Shown here piece by piece: positions 1 to 9,139 of a stretch of 17,334 bases of DNA. Each line of letters opens with the position of its first letter. Within the stretch, counting starts at the first letter, position 1. The DNA comes from Dictyocoela muelleri (taxonomy: Eukaryota; Microsporidia), in NCBI GenBank assembly GCA_016256075.1, contig SDVU01000209.1, forward strand, positions 1 to 17,334. The letters run 5' to 3'. Under the pieces are notes generated by a model. That model was not told the origin of the DNA. It was given only the letters and a program-made list of their open reading frames with translations, and did no database searches. Made by a program: the position numbers and the translations under genes.

Positions 1-490
1 ATGATAACATTGACAATTTTTTAACTGGATTTTCTTTTAGAAAAAAATATTTAACAAATACAACACCAAAAGAAAAATAAACAATTTTTATTCACGTTTG
101 CCAATTAATGTTTATAAACTATTGATTTTTATACTTTATATTAAATAATATTTTTTTATTTTACAAATACCCCAAAACTGTAACTTGTGAACCACCTATA
201 TAGGTGGTTCACAAGTTACAGTATCACCAAATCCTCCATGCACTATTTAAAAACTATTTGTTGTAGTTGAGTGACGAAGTTGAATTCTTTAAAAAACACT
301 CCAACGGACGTGTTCACAAACTGAGTAAAAAAATATTTTTCCTGATAAATACTTTTTCGAAATAATCAATAAATTGAACAAATACTTTTTTTATTTATTT
401 TTTCCATACTAATTAAAATTTAAATGTTTTATTTCCGTATTTTAGTAATTTCGAAAAAATCTGTTAAAACTTTTTTTCGGCGAAATTCCG
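1..490. other. AT-rich spacer without recognisable gene
   Basis: I see no coding frame or family signature here. The stretch is dominated by A/T runs and contains the 46-bp palindrome listed separately. It probably includes the unrecognised left end of the Merlin element whose transposase begins near 490-530. I looked for a terminal inverted repeat that would match the region after 5556 and did not find one. Confidence 0.5.
177..222. repeat. Perfect 46-bp palindrome
   Basis: The two 23-bp halves are exact reverse complements around position 199/200, with no loop. Each half contains CTGTAACTTGTGAACCACC. Base pairing stops on both sides of 177-222. It could extrude as a cruciform, or form a stem if transcribed. 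It is more GC-rich than its surroundings. No second copy was seen in the window, so its role is unknown; a remnant of a very short fold-back element is one possibility. Confidence 0.9.
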
Positions 491-1016
491 GCCAACGCTT
501 TTCAATAATAAATTCATAAGAAAGAGTGCTCTTGTATAAATTGCGGTTTTTCATGTATGTTAAAACCTTATAAACGTAACACGGACAATTTTGTATGGAT
601 ATGCATTAACAAATATTGTTCTAATTATAAAAAGTGTTTTTCGATAAGAAAAGGTAGTTTTTTGAGGATCTTAATATTCCATTAATGGATATTCTTGAAA
701 ATATTCTATATTATATAAAAGGTTGCCTCGATATAGAATTGGCAATTATATCAATTATAGCAAGAACAATTGAAAATTATTAATAAAATTTGTTAACCGG
801 ATTCCTCATCTTGATTTCTCTTCAAATAAAATGGGTGATTTGGCAAAACTATTCAGGTGGATGAAACAATGTTAAACTATAAATGCAAAAGTCACATAGA
901 CGCTCGGCTAAAATAAAACCGATGCATTATGCATATTGAGTTTGAAAATAGGATTGAAAAGGTTTTTGCGACTATAATTGAAAATAAATTATAATTTACT
1001 ATAGCACCAATAATAT
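490..1016 (+). pseudogene. Merlin (ISXO2-like) transposase, front part, interrupted
   Basis: This is the N-terminal part of a Merlin-superfamily DDE transposase, the enzyme that cuts and pastes its own element. A zinc ribbon is readable at 524-655: ECSCINCGFS, then VWICINKYC and KKCFSIRKGS. The first catalytic segment, VDETMLNYKCKSH, lies at 857-895, and IEFENRIEKVFATII lies near 935-980. The reading frame shifts several times: for example one T appears to be missing in the T run at 658-663, and stops follow. The gene is therefore dead. It ends abruptly at the LTR element beginning at 1017, and its sequence resumes at 5257 with the motif expected next. The start codon was not identified. A host gene captured from ISXO2 is an alternative, but the decay argues against it. 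Confidence 0.75.
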
Positions 1017-1288
1017 TGTTGTGGTCTACACCGAATGTGTTTTTGTCCACTAAGAAATTAATGTAAAGCGATTTATAGAAATGATTTTTATTGAAGCTTT
1101 TTGTTATCTTCAACGGATCCATGGGTTTGGAATTTTGATTTTATTTATAGCTTTAGAAATATCAAAAATTATCAAATTTCAGAATTATGTCAAAACTGTT
1201 GATTTCACGAAAATTGATCAAATTTTTAATTTGTTGAAGTCTTGCAACATGAATTAAATTTCATTGTGGCGATAAGCGTATTATCACA
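1017..1288 (-). repeat. 3' LTR of the Ty3/Gypsy element
   Basis: This is the downstream copy of the 272-bp LTR, starting TGTGATAATACG on the - strand. It repeats the gag start (ATG at 1122, MDPLK). Past the LTR end that frame runs into the older Merlin sequence below 1017, so the frame at 892-1122 is a chimera of LTR and flank and not a gene of its own. Confidence 0.9.
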
Positions 1289-1302
1289 TTCTCCCCCTTT
1301 TC
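1289..1302 (-). promoter_or_regulatory. Polypurine tract before the 3' LTR
   Basis: On the - strand the 14 bases are GAAAAGGGGGAGAA, ending directly at the LTR's TG. This is the expected position and composition of the primer for plus-strand DNA synthesis in LTR retroelements. It also fixes the inner LTR border independently of the LTR alignment. Confidence 0.85.
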
Positions 1303-1335
1303 TATAAGATCTTAAATTTTTAATCGAGCACTTAT

Positions 1336-2290
1336 CTATCTCACCATTACATTCCAAAAAAAAACATCATTTCCGCTTTTCGATATATCGATTATTTTGA
1401 AACTTCCTTCATATTTACTTTTAATCATATCTAGATCATGCTTTTTCTGATATACTAGATCTCCTTTTTCAAATATGACATGTTTTTTCAATACTCTTTT
1501 GTTCCAATTTGCTTGCTTTATTTTCATTTTAATTAGGATTTCTTCATCATTTATACTTAGTTTATCATCGTAACAATCGAACATAGCTTTCTTGAAGAAA
1601 AATTCATAAGGAGAAAATCCAATGATTGAATTGTTGCAGAGATTTATTCTTTTCCATATGTTTAGAGATTTTTTTTTGAGATTTTGACCTCTGCTAAGTC
1701 GCAATGCAATTGAAATTTTCTCTGTTAACTCGCTCAACAATTGAGTTTCCTGTAGGGTTGTGTTTCGCAGTAAAAATTTGTTTAATTTCATATTTTTTCA
1801 TTAAATTTGCAAAGTCTTCGGATTTATATTGCCTTCCATTATCTGAAAGACATTTGCTAGGTTTTTGGTATCGTCTAAGCCAGATTTCTCAAGTGCGTCA
1901 CATACTGTCAAAGAATGAATATTTTTCATGAAATTTACTTCTTTATAGCGGGAAAAGACGTCGGTAACTACCAAAATATAAAATTCGTTTTTTATCATGT
2001 TTGTATCGAAGTGGGATGTCTTTACCGGCCCCTTTATGTCGATAGCTATTTTCTCATTTCGAAAATGTGGTGGTGTCACAAAGAATGTTCTCGATGTATT
2101 ATGATTAAAGTTCTTTTCGGTTTGACAAATATCTCATTTTTTGGAAATTATTGTTACGTACTTTCTCATATTTTTGATTTTAACATATTTTTTTAAAGTA
2201 TTTATCATTTTGTTTTTACCCGGATGCATTAACAATATATGAATATCTCTTAATTTTGTTGTAATTTCTGATTTTTTATTTTATTTTCTT
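1336..2290 (-). pseudogene. pol: integrase part of the Ty3/Gypsy element
   Basis: The integrase inserts the cDNA copy. A histidine-containing segment (HILLMHPGK) near 2215-2255, followed by a later Cys, fits the HHCC zinc-binding domain. The catalytic core shows IAIDIKGP, with the first Asp, near 2030-2050 and VVTDVFSRYKEVNF, with the second, near 1940-1985. The C-terminal region at about 1340-1500 shows FEKGDLVYQKKH and YEGSFKIIDISKSGN, typical of the beta-barrel and GPY/F-like module that follows the core in Ty3/Gypsy integrases. The coding region ends about 45 bp before the 3' LTR. It is degraded. Confidence 0.85.
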
Positions 2291-2535
2291 CCTTATTTAT
2301 AAATTAGTGCATGATATTGCTAATTTTTTTTCCATTTTATCGTTTTCTCTTTTTGATAGTATTTTCAGATTTCTATACAATATGTCTGCCTCATTGTTTT
2401 CTTCTGATTTTATGAAATTTAGAGAGTAATTATTTTCTTCAAGTAGCAATAGCCACCTGTTCATCCTTTTAGATAGATCACCTTTAAAGGTCAGGTTTTT
2501 ATTGTACGTGTAAACGTTGATTTTAGAGGTAAAGA

Positions 2536-4140
2536 TTATGGAAAATGCTTTAAAGATTCAACTATACCAAGAGTTTCTTTTTCAACAACGGTATAGTTTA
2601 TTTCCGCCACTTTAAACTTCTTACAGAATATTCCTATGAGTTTGTCTTCCTGAGTCAGTATAGATCCGATACAGACGACCGAGACGTCGCATTTAAGATC
2701 AAATTCTTTGTTTAAATCAGGGTAATGTATAATTTTTTGCTGTTTGATTTCTTTGATTATTTGTTTAAGTTTAGTGGCGTCATTTTCGTTACATTTAATA
2801 TATTTCCCCTTTGTTTCTAGTTTGTCGTAGAAGTCTGAAAGAAATGACGATAATTTTTCGACGTGATCAAAAAACCAGTTAATAAATCTGATCAATTTTT
2901 CCAATTGTTTCTTAGTTTTAGGAATTTTAAACCTTATGTCATCCACCTTTGATATCGAAAGTTTGATATCGTCCGGAGATATTATATGACCTATAAACTC
3001 GATCTCTTTCTGTTAAAACTGACGCTTATTAAAATTTATACAAAATTTATGCTTTTCTAAACGATCAAGTATCCTTTTAACATCATAATAATGCGCTTCG
3101 ATATCCTTGGAGGCAATAAGAATATCATCGATATAGTAATATGTTTTTTCAGTACCTTCCAAAGTTTTATTCACTGTTTTCTGAAATTTATATGGAACAT
3201 TTGTCAGACCAAATGGCATCCTTAGAAATACATACGTTTCACCCATAATTCTGAAGCCTGTTTTTGGAATATCTTCACTTTTCACTCTTATCTGGTAGAA
3301 GCCTTGATCTAGGTCGAGTTTCGTGTATATTTTGCTTCCTCTGAGTTTGTAAAGCATGTCGCTGATCTTTAGCCTTATGTTGTGAGCTCTAATCGTTATT
3401 TCATTTAGATGTCTGTAATAGAAGACTAATCGTAACTTCCCGTTGGCCTTTCGTATGAAGAAGGCAGGTGATATATAATCTGTATTCATTTTTATTATTA
3501 TTTTTTTATTTATCAAGTCTGTTAGGTATGTTTTTACATCATCTTGTATTGCAATTGGTACTCCATATTCCCCTTTGGGGGATTAAATTTTTTTTTTGTT
3601 TTATTTCGTGAAATGTGTTTTTTAGTTCACCAAGTGTTGGGTTTATGCGTTTATAGTGGTATATTAGTCTCTTCATTTTTTTCAGTGCAACCTTTGATGT
3701 CGCATATTTTGGTTTTTTCTAACAACTCTTCGTCACTTGTTGCCAGTCTTACTTTGGCTATACCTAGTTCATACTAGTTATCATTAACTTGTATTATATC
3801 ATCTTTGAGATTCAAAATGACGTTATTTTTTATCATGAAGTCCATTCCAAGGAGAAAGTCGTAATGTAAACCTTTTAGTATATAAAACCTTTATTTTATT
3901 TTTGAGTTGTAATCATTAAATAAAGTGATTTCTCCTTCGATATAAGAGTCTGTATTAGAATTTAACCCATTTGCTAGTTCCACAGTTTTCCTTTTCGTTT
4001 TTCACTACTACTAAGATCATTAATGATTTTATCTAATACGTATTTATACTCTGATACGGTGTCGAGTAAGGCTTTGTGATTTCTTTCTAGGCATTTAATT
4101 GGTATTGTTATAGATCTTTTTACTGTTATTGGTTCTTGCA
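2536..4140 (-). pseudogene. pol: protease-like, reverse transcriptase and RNase H parts
   Basis: A protease-like segment near 4060-4130 contains ALLDT, in the position expected for the aspartic protease. Reverse transcriptase motifs at about 3010-3520 are NGKLRLVFYYRHLN, YTKLDLDQGFYQIRV, LRMPFGLTNVPYKFQ and the YIDD active-site box in YYYIDDILIASK. RNase H follows at about 2540-2950: the thumb and connection region includes KKQLEKLIRFINWFF, and the H domain shows FDLKCDVS and VVEKETLGIVES. The order and motifs are those of Ty3/Gypsy (Metaviridae-type) pol. The RT is well enough preserved to place in a family tree. The region as a whole is a fossil. Confidence 0.88.
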
Positions 4141-4199
4141 CCGACATTACCTTTCTATCGGAATTATCACTTTCTAAACTTTTGTATGTCTTCTTTCTT

Positions 4200-5090
4200 A
4201 CCCTGCTCTCTTCGTCGCTATGTGAATTGGTTTTATGATAACTGCAGTACTTTTTATTTTTTAATTTGCCTATTGGGTTTATAGCTTTTTCATTTTTATT
4301 CTTCTTATTAAACTAGTATCATTGTCTTTCTGGTATGTTCCCTATTTCTGTAACATTTGATTATGATTTTCACATTAGATACTATAGAATTATATACTGA
4401 ATTATAATCAGTTTTAGTGTATTCGGACAACTCGAGTCTTGTATATAAGTCTAGGCCATTAAAAAATGTCTCTTAAATTTTCTGAATTATCAGCTCTTCT
4501 CTCCAAACTATGCAGTGACCTAACTTATTGCAATTTATCTCAATGTCTGAAGCATATTTTCTTATTGTATTATAATTATGTTATTTAATGGTTGATAGAT
4601 ATTCACTGTATTTATAAGCTATCTCTGAGTTATATTTCAACTTCAATAAAATATTTAAGTATTGTTCAGTGTTAGTTGGTGCACCCGTTTGATAAAGTAT
4701 ATAGATGTTGATTATGTGCTTAAGCATGTCTATTTCGGCATCTTAATTCCAGTTGCATAACCTGGAAATTTCTCTGAGAGCAATTACCCAGTTAAAGACG
4801 TCTTGATTTTCAATTGATGATAAAACGTTTATCCTGCGCAGCTTTTTCAGACCAGTTAAGTCGTTCTTGTATTCGTAGGTAGCGATATCAAAATTTTCAC
4901 TTGGTTGTATCGAGTTCTTAATTGATTGTATTTCTGTTTCGATTCTCTTAATTAATTTCCTTTTCTCTGTTCTTGAATTAAAGCTGTTGGGGTCTACACC
5001 GAAGGTGCTTTTGTCTACTAAGAAATTAATGTAAACCGATTTATTGAAATGATTATTATTATAGCTTTTTGTTCTCTTTAACGGATCCAT
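4200..5090 (-). pseudogene. gag-like region of the Ty3/Gypsy element
   Basis: Gag would form the particle that packages element RNA. The frame opens at the ATG at 5090 inside the 5' LTR (MDPLKRTKSYNNNHF) and is lysine-, asparagine- and isoleucine-rich. It then spans helical-looking segments such as FNWVIALREISRLCNW near 4745-4800. Toward its end, near 4200-4255, a cysteine/histidine stretch reads KKYCSYHKTNSHSDEE. That resembles the zinc-knuckle-like motif found near the gag-pol junction of many Ty3/Gypsy elements. The call rests mainly on position, because gag is poorly conserved. The region is degraded. Confidence 0.6.
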
Positions 5091-5256
5091 TGGGTTGGAA
5101 TTTTGATTTTATTTATAGCTTTAGAAATATCAAAAATGATCAAATTTCAGAATTATGTCAAAACTGTAGATTTCACAAAAATTGAACAAATTTTTAATTT
5201 GTTGAACTCTTGCAACATTATTAAAATTTCATTGTGGCGATAAGCGGCCTATCACA
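4985..5256 (-). repeat. 5' LTR of the Ty3/Gypsy element
   Basis: On the - strand it starts TGTGATAGGCC and ends CCCCAACA. It aligns end to end with 1017-1288 without gaps, at about 91% identity by hand count. Unusually, it contains the start of the gag-like frame (ATG at 5090), so 106 bp of the LTR are potentially coding. This leaves no untranslated gap between LTR and gag for a conventional tRNA primer-binding site; any such site would have to lie inside the gag frame just past 4985. Confidence 0.9.
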
Positions 5257-5556
5257 ATATGTTCGCTTGTCGGATAAAATAGTAAAATCTGGACATATGA
5301 ACACGGTGCCTATAATAATATGTGTGATTTCAATCGGGTTCATGACACAGTCTGTCATAAATACGAATTTATTATTTCTGAAACAGGTGCAAATACACAG
5401 GCAGTCAAGTCATTAATAACTTGATAAAGAAGGAGATAAAAATAAGAATGGAAGTGAAAACTTCCGAAAGATGTAATTTTACTTAAAGAAATATGTTATT
5501 ATTATAATAACAAATCTAATTATATGAAAAAAATTCTTGATTTGATTAAAATTTAA
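5257..5556 (+). pseudogene. Merlin transposase, rear part, downstream of the LTR insertion
   Basis: This is the continuation of the transposase interrupted at 1016. In one frame at 5287-5400 it reads IWTYEHGAYNNMC followed by HDTVCHKYEFI and SETGANTQAV. These match the Merlin blocks around the second Asp (usually TDEH), the VNH/VCH segment and the HTQ-x-x-E block. Two likely catalytic positions are altered: Tyr stands where the second Asp is expected (5296-5298), and Lys where the Glu is expected (5407-5409). Further frame changes follow, and the last recognisable stretch is LLKEICYYYNNKSNYMKK, ending in a stop at 5554-5556. The gene was very probably dead, or died soon after the LTR element arrived. 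No right-end inverted repeat was identified. Confidence 0.75.
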
Positions 5557-5689
5557 TTATTTAAATTTTTTTATTTAAATTTTTTTTACATAAATTGATT
5601 TATAAAATTTTTAAAATTAAAAAAAATATTTTTTAGGGAGGGGGTTGTGCAAGATCAAAAAAAAAAATCATTATTTAATTAATTATTAA

Positions 5690-6290
5690 ATCAATAAACC
5701 GTTTAAAAACTTCATTATTTACATTTGTGTCAAACATGAAGCGCAATAGATACATATCAATTAAATCCTTCGCTCTAAGGCGTCTAAATTTTTTTTTTTA
5801 AACACTAATCCATCAACCTTCAGCTGTATTAATATGAACATTATTTTCGCTGTTTCAAACTCTATCGAATGATTAACTGTCCGATCTATGGGTAAATGTT
5901 CAGAAAGCCTGGAATAACCTTGCCACTTATCAGTATATAGATATTTAAAATTTTATTCACACGCCTCTTTAAAAACTCAATAGCTTATCACATTTCCGAT
6001 TTAGCTTACTTTTAGAAATAATTCTCCGATTATCAGATCTCAAAACTAACTTTTTCTTAAACTCTTTTCACTTCAAATTATGTTCAATGTGGTATTTTCT
6101 TTTATTAAATTTAAAATCTTCTGTACAACAATCATATGATATCACATATAGAAAAAGAATTACGATGATATTTAAAAAAGAAATTCATTTTTTCAAGGCC
6201 TTTAAAATAATATTCCCCATATATATATCTAAAACAACCAATCTCACACATCAACGCTCCGACAAGCAATTTATTATTAATTAATATAAA
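5690..6290 (-). pseudogene. Second Merlin-type transposase remnant
   Basis: Read on the - strand, 5851-5945 gives YTDKWQGYSRLSEH followed by VNHSIEFETA. Near 5809-5838 a different frame gives VHINTAEG. These are the second-Asp block, the VNH block and the H-x-N-T-x-E block of Merlin/ISXO2-like transposases, in the right order. The N-terminal zinc ribbon is not convincing (a possible trace near 6210-6260), and stops and frameshifts are frequent, so this is an old copy. The sequence differs from both other Merlin genes in this window. The borders are approximate: a purine-rich stretch near 5633-5646 and the hairpin at 6314-6352 lie just outside, but no terminal repeat was matched. Confidence 0.65.
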
Positions 6291-6313
6291 TATTCTATAA
6301 TAATTTGTGTTGG

Positions 6314-6352
6314 TTGTAAAAGGTGTTTAATTATAATGTCACCCTTTTACAA
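6314..6352. repeat. Short hairpin, 12-13-bp arms
   Basis: TTGTAAAAGGTG (6314-6325) is complementary to CACCCTTTTACAA (6340-6352) with one bulged base and a 14-nt loop. It lies between a Merlin remnant and the left end of the mariner-type element. It may mark an element border; nothing else is seen at 6353-6518. Confidence 0.6.
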
Positions 6353-6528
6353 TAAATTTTGCTGGAACATTTGATCATATAACTTTTGCGGAAATTTCAA
6401 ACTACATGCAACACACAGTAACACTTTTTTGTTAAATAGCCTTATAATAATTTAAATAATTATTAAGTCTTCAAAATTTTCACGGGTTTTTTTACATAGG
6501 AAATATGTTTATAAATTCCAGCTCTTTT

Positions 6529-6726
6529 CATTATTATTACTCACGTATTGCATTATTATAACTCTCGTATTTCATTATTATAAATTACTTATTTCATTAT
6601 TATAAATCACTTATTTCATTATTATAAATCATCTATTTCATTATTATAAATTACTTATTCCATTATTATAAATTACTTATTTCATTATTATAAATCACTT
6701 ATTTCATTATTATAACTCAGCTTTTT
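6529..6726. repeat. Left 22-bp tandem array (nine units)
   Basis: Nine consecutive units of exactly 22 bp, consensus CATTATTATAAATYACTTATTT, run from 6529 to 6726. Variation is concentrated in the middle of the unit and in the outermost and innermost copies. The array starts 10 bp inside the transposon end and stops about 35 bp before the transposase region. Confidence 0.95.
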
Positions 6727-6759
6727 ATTATTTATGTTCAAAATTTTTACACCTTAAAA

Positions 6760-7845
6760 TGTGATCCATCCCTTTTGAAGCCGACGAATACAATATTACG
6801 AATACTGAGACAACAATAGAAGGAGTTCGTATAACTAGAGTTAAAATTACGAGAGAAGTAGTAGAATCATTTCTTGGATTGCAAGGAAAGAATTTTTTCT
6901 TTTAAAGAAATGGTAAGCATCTTAAATATTTATATTTGTACATGCAGAAAATTGTACAAAAAAAATATTTAGCAGGCTAATTTCTAGAATTATTTCATAT
7001 AAATCAGCTGGCGAAAAAAATCTGGCACTTTAAAAGATATTTCTTTCGAGAAGAGTTTAATTCTCACTGAATTGTTGCTAAATCAATGAACCTATCTAAT
7101 TTATCTATCTGATACCCTACGATCTTCCAACACAGATAGCCACTACTCTACTCCAACTGTTTCCAGAATCATCAAAAAGATGAATTATACAAGAAAAACT
7201 CCAATTCTGTTCTCATTAACAGGAACAGCAATGAAAATAAGTTGTTGAGGTTTCGGAATGCTTCTACCACGTTAAATATAAGCGATGAAAAGCTTGTTAT
7301 ACTAGATGAGTTGTGTTTTAATCTACATCTCTACCAAAAACTAGGGTACTCTACAAAGAATTCTAAATGCTTCATCAATGTGCCAAATTATAAAGGGAAC
7401 AACGTTTAACTTCTATTCGTTATACAAATAGATGGTATTTTGGCCAGTAAAGTTAAATTAGGAAGCTTTAAATCAGTTAACATAGTCGAATTCATCAATA
7501 ATGAATTTCAAACTCTAGGGCCACATGAAAGAAAGTATATAGTCATAGACAATGCTTCTATCCACAAGAAAGCATAATTAGAAGCCTTTGCTCTTAAGAA
7601 CTACATACTCATGTTCTTGCCATCCTACTCTCCTCATCTCAATCCAATAGAGAAGTTTTTTTTTCATTTCTCAAAGCTAGAGTAAGAATAAGGCCGAGAT
7701 CTACAACAACTACAATGCTTATGGGTCTAATAGGTGGTTTGTAATTAATGATGTTTTAAGAGGATCGGAACTTCGAGCACATGCGTATGTGGCTTCAGCG
7801 AGCAATTGTAAATGCAGAGTTTATCTAATAAAGAATTTAATCTAA
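6760..7845 (+). pseudogene. IS630/Tc1-mariner-type transposase, decayed
   Basis: The three catalytic blocks lie in one frame: VILDELCFN with the first Asp at 7305, IVIDNASIHK with the second at 7548, and YSPHLNPIEKFF with the Glu at 7650. There are 33 residues between the second Asp and the Glu, close to the D34E spacing of this superfamily. In-frame stops occur at least twice between first Asp and Glu, near 7408 and 7575. The region in front, with an open stretch reading FEADEYNITNTETTIEGVRI at 6776-6835, and the tail after 7680 (RAHAYVASASNCKCRVY) lie in other frames. The true start is unclear; the ATG near 6759 is followed at once by a stop. The N-terminal helix-turn-helix was not recognised. 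The gene sits squarely between the two inverted arrays, so it belongs to that element. Confidence 0.8.
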
Positions 7846-7937
7846 ATTTTCGACTTATTATTGCTTTTACGTCATTACAACTAATTTTGTCTATATTTTT
7901 TGATAATAAAAAGTGTGTTATAATAATAAAATAAGTG

Positions 7938-8010
7938 GGTTCTGATATACATTATCCCTCCATTTAAAAAAAACAAAATAGCTCTTATGGTAATGTCAAA
8001 AAAAAATGAT
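7938..8010. repeat. Left terminal inverted repeat of Merlin
   Basis: The 73-bp arm aligns with the reverse complement of 8843-8917. It carries GCTCTTATGGTAATGTC, whose counterpart in the other arm contains the transposase start codon. Confidence 0.9.
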
Positions 8011-8089
8011 TTAATTTAAAAAATAAAAATAAATTAATTAATTTAAAATCATTTTTATTAATTCAATCATATAATTACCTTGACCTGTT

Positions 8090-8866
8090 CTTTTAATCAT
8101 ATAATTTCATAAATAACTCTTTAAAAATTTCAATCTGCGATGGTTTATAGGTATTCCTCGCTTTAAGCCTGACTAATTCGCTTCAATTGTGTTAGTGTGA
8201 ATACCTGTTTCAGAATCGATGAAATTATTTGAATGGTTTTCAGTACTATGTTTATAACCAAGTAACTTAAGCTTCCTATAACCTCTCCATTTATCTGAAT
8301 AAATTTTTGTATTTTTTCGAATGTGTAAGTGAGTTAGGAAGCTAAGAACACAGCTGTTTCTTTTGGTTATTGTATATATATAATTCTTTTGGAATTATTT
8401 CTTTCAACCATACCATATACCCTAATTTCCTTTACTTTTCGTCCTTGTTATACTTCCTTTTAACAAGGACACTCTCATCAACTTCAACTATTTCATTCTC
8501 ATCTCCAAATTTTTTCTAAACTTCTAATGTATTTAATAAAAATATAATTACTGATAGTAGTTATTATTCTTATTATTGTTTTTAAACTCAGGCCTGTTCT
8601 AATTTTAATCTCTCGAAGTTTATAATTTTGATAAAACAATAAAAAACACCAACGATTTTCGATATTTCTATCTTAGAATGAAACAAAGGCGTATTTTTCA
8701 AAACATAAAACTCTTTTATACATGTTCTCGTCAAACATCCATACACCCATATTTTTCTAAAACATAATTTTAATCTCCCTTTACACATTCCACATTCCTT
8801 TTCAAGTTTAAAAGCTGATATTTCTAATAAATTTTTGAGATCATCATTTTTTTTTGACATTACCAT
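8090..8866 (-). pseudogene. Merlin (ISXO2-like) transposase of the nested element, broken
   Basis: The N-terminal 92 codons (8588-8866, MVMSKKNDDLKNLLE) hold a zinc ribbon: CGMCKGRLKLCF, WVYGCLTRTC, EFYVLKNTPLFHSK. Downstream the catalytic blocks are all present but spread over frames: EVDESVL with the first Asp at 8468-8485, YSDKWRGYRKLKLLGYKHS with the second at about 8240-8300, and HTNTIEAN with the Glu at 8176-8199. The tail (LKRGIPINHRRLKFLKSYL) is typical of the family. A stop interrupts just before an expected Trp after the Glu block, and frame changes lie between the first and second Asp. The transposase cannot be made in one piece, although the element's ends are well kept. Its start codon lies in the terminal repeat. 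Confidence 0.85.
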
Positions 8867-8917
8867 AAGTGCTATTTTGATTTTTTTTCAAATGGGGGGA
8901 TAATGTATACCGGAACC
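8843..8917. repeat. Right terminal inverted repeat of Merlin
   Basis: The 75-bp arm contains the first eight codons of the transposase frame starting at 8866 on the - strand, so terminal repeat and coding sequence overlap. Promoter elements, if present, would have to lie within the outer 50 bp or in the flanking array. Confidence 0.9.
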
Positions 8918-9139
8918 AAATAAGTGATTTATAATAATGAAATAAGCGATTTATAATCATGAAATAAGTGATTTATAATAATGAAATAAGTGATTTATAA
9001 TAATGAAATAAGTAATTTATAATAATGAAATAAGTAAGTTATAATAATGAAATAAGTGATTTATAATAATGAAATAAGTAGGTTATAATAATATAATAAG
9101 TGAGTTATAATATTGAAATAAGTGAGTTATAATAATGAA
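8918..9139. repeat. Right 22-bp tandem array, inverted
   Basis: About ten units of the reverse complement of the left repeat (AAGTGATTTATAATAATGAAAT-like). A further unit and a half lie at about 7905-7937, on the other side of the nested Merlin element. Together they form the right arm facing the left array, so each arm is roughly 200-250 bp. Confidence 0.93.

Larger units (their letters stand above)
1017..5256 (-). mobile_element. Ty3/Gypsy LTR retrotransposon with both LTRs, broken fossil
   Basis: A 4240-bp element on the - strand is bounded by two 272-bp direct repeats that begin TG and end CA. Internal order on the - strand is gag-like, zinc-knuckle-like and protease-like segments, reverse transcriptase, RNase H, integrase, then a purine tract and the 3' LTR. 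This is the Ty3/Gypsy order, with integrase last. The flanking bases ATAT occur at 1013-1016 and 5257-5260, giving a 4-bp target duplication (5 bp if one terminal A is counted as flank). It landed inside a Merlin transposase pseudogene on the opposite strand. By hand count the LTRs differ at about 24 of 272 sites, so the insertion is not recent. The coding region is broken in several places, roughly five to ten. Confidence 0.9.
7938..8917 (-). mobile_element. Merlin element, complete termini, nested
   Basis: A 980-bp element begins GGTTCTGATATACATTATCC and ends with the imperfect reverse complement of this. It is flanked by a perfect 9-bp duplication AAATAAGTG (7929-7937 and 8918-8926), the 8-9 bp size known for Merlin. 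The terminal repeats are 73 and 75 bp, with about five mismatches and one indel. It carries one transposase gene on the - strand. It inserted into the right 22-bp array of the mariner-type element and is therefore younger than that element. Confidence 0.92.

Noticed and set aside
892-1122. A small protein gene starting MDPLKITKSF on the - strand
   Set aside because: It is the gag start carried by the 3' LTR running out into flanking Merlin sequence, so it is a chimera and not a gene.
3544-3777. Open frame on the + strand opposite pol
   Set aside because: It is antisense to the Ty3/Gypsy pol region and shows no motif of its own.
5234-5416. Open frame on the + strand at the LTR border
   Set aside because: It crosses the LTR end and lies in a different frame from the Merlin motifs at 5287-5400, so it is a shadow.
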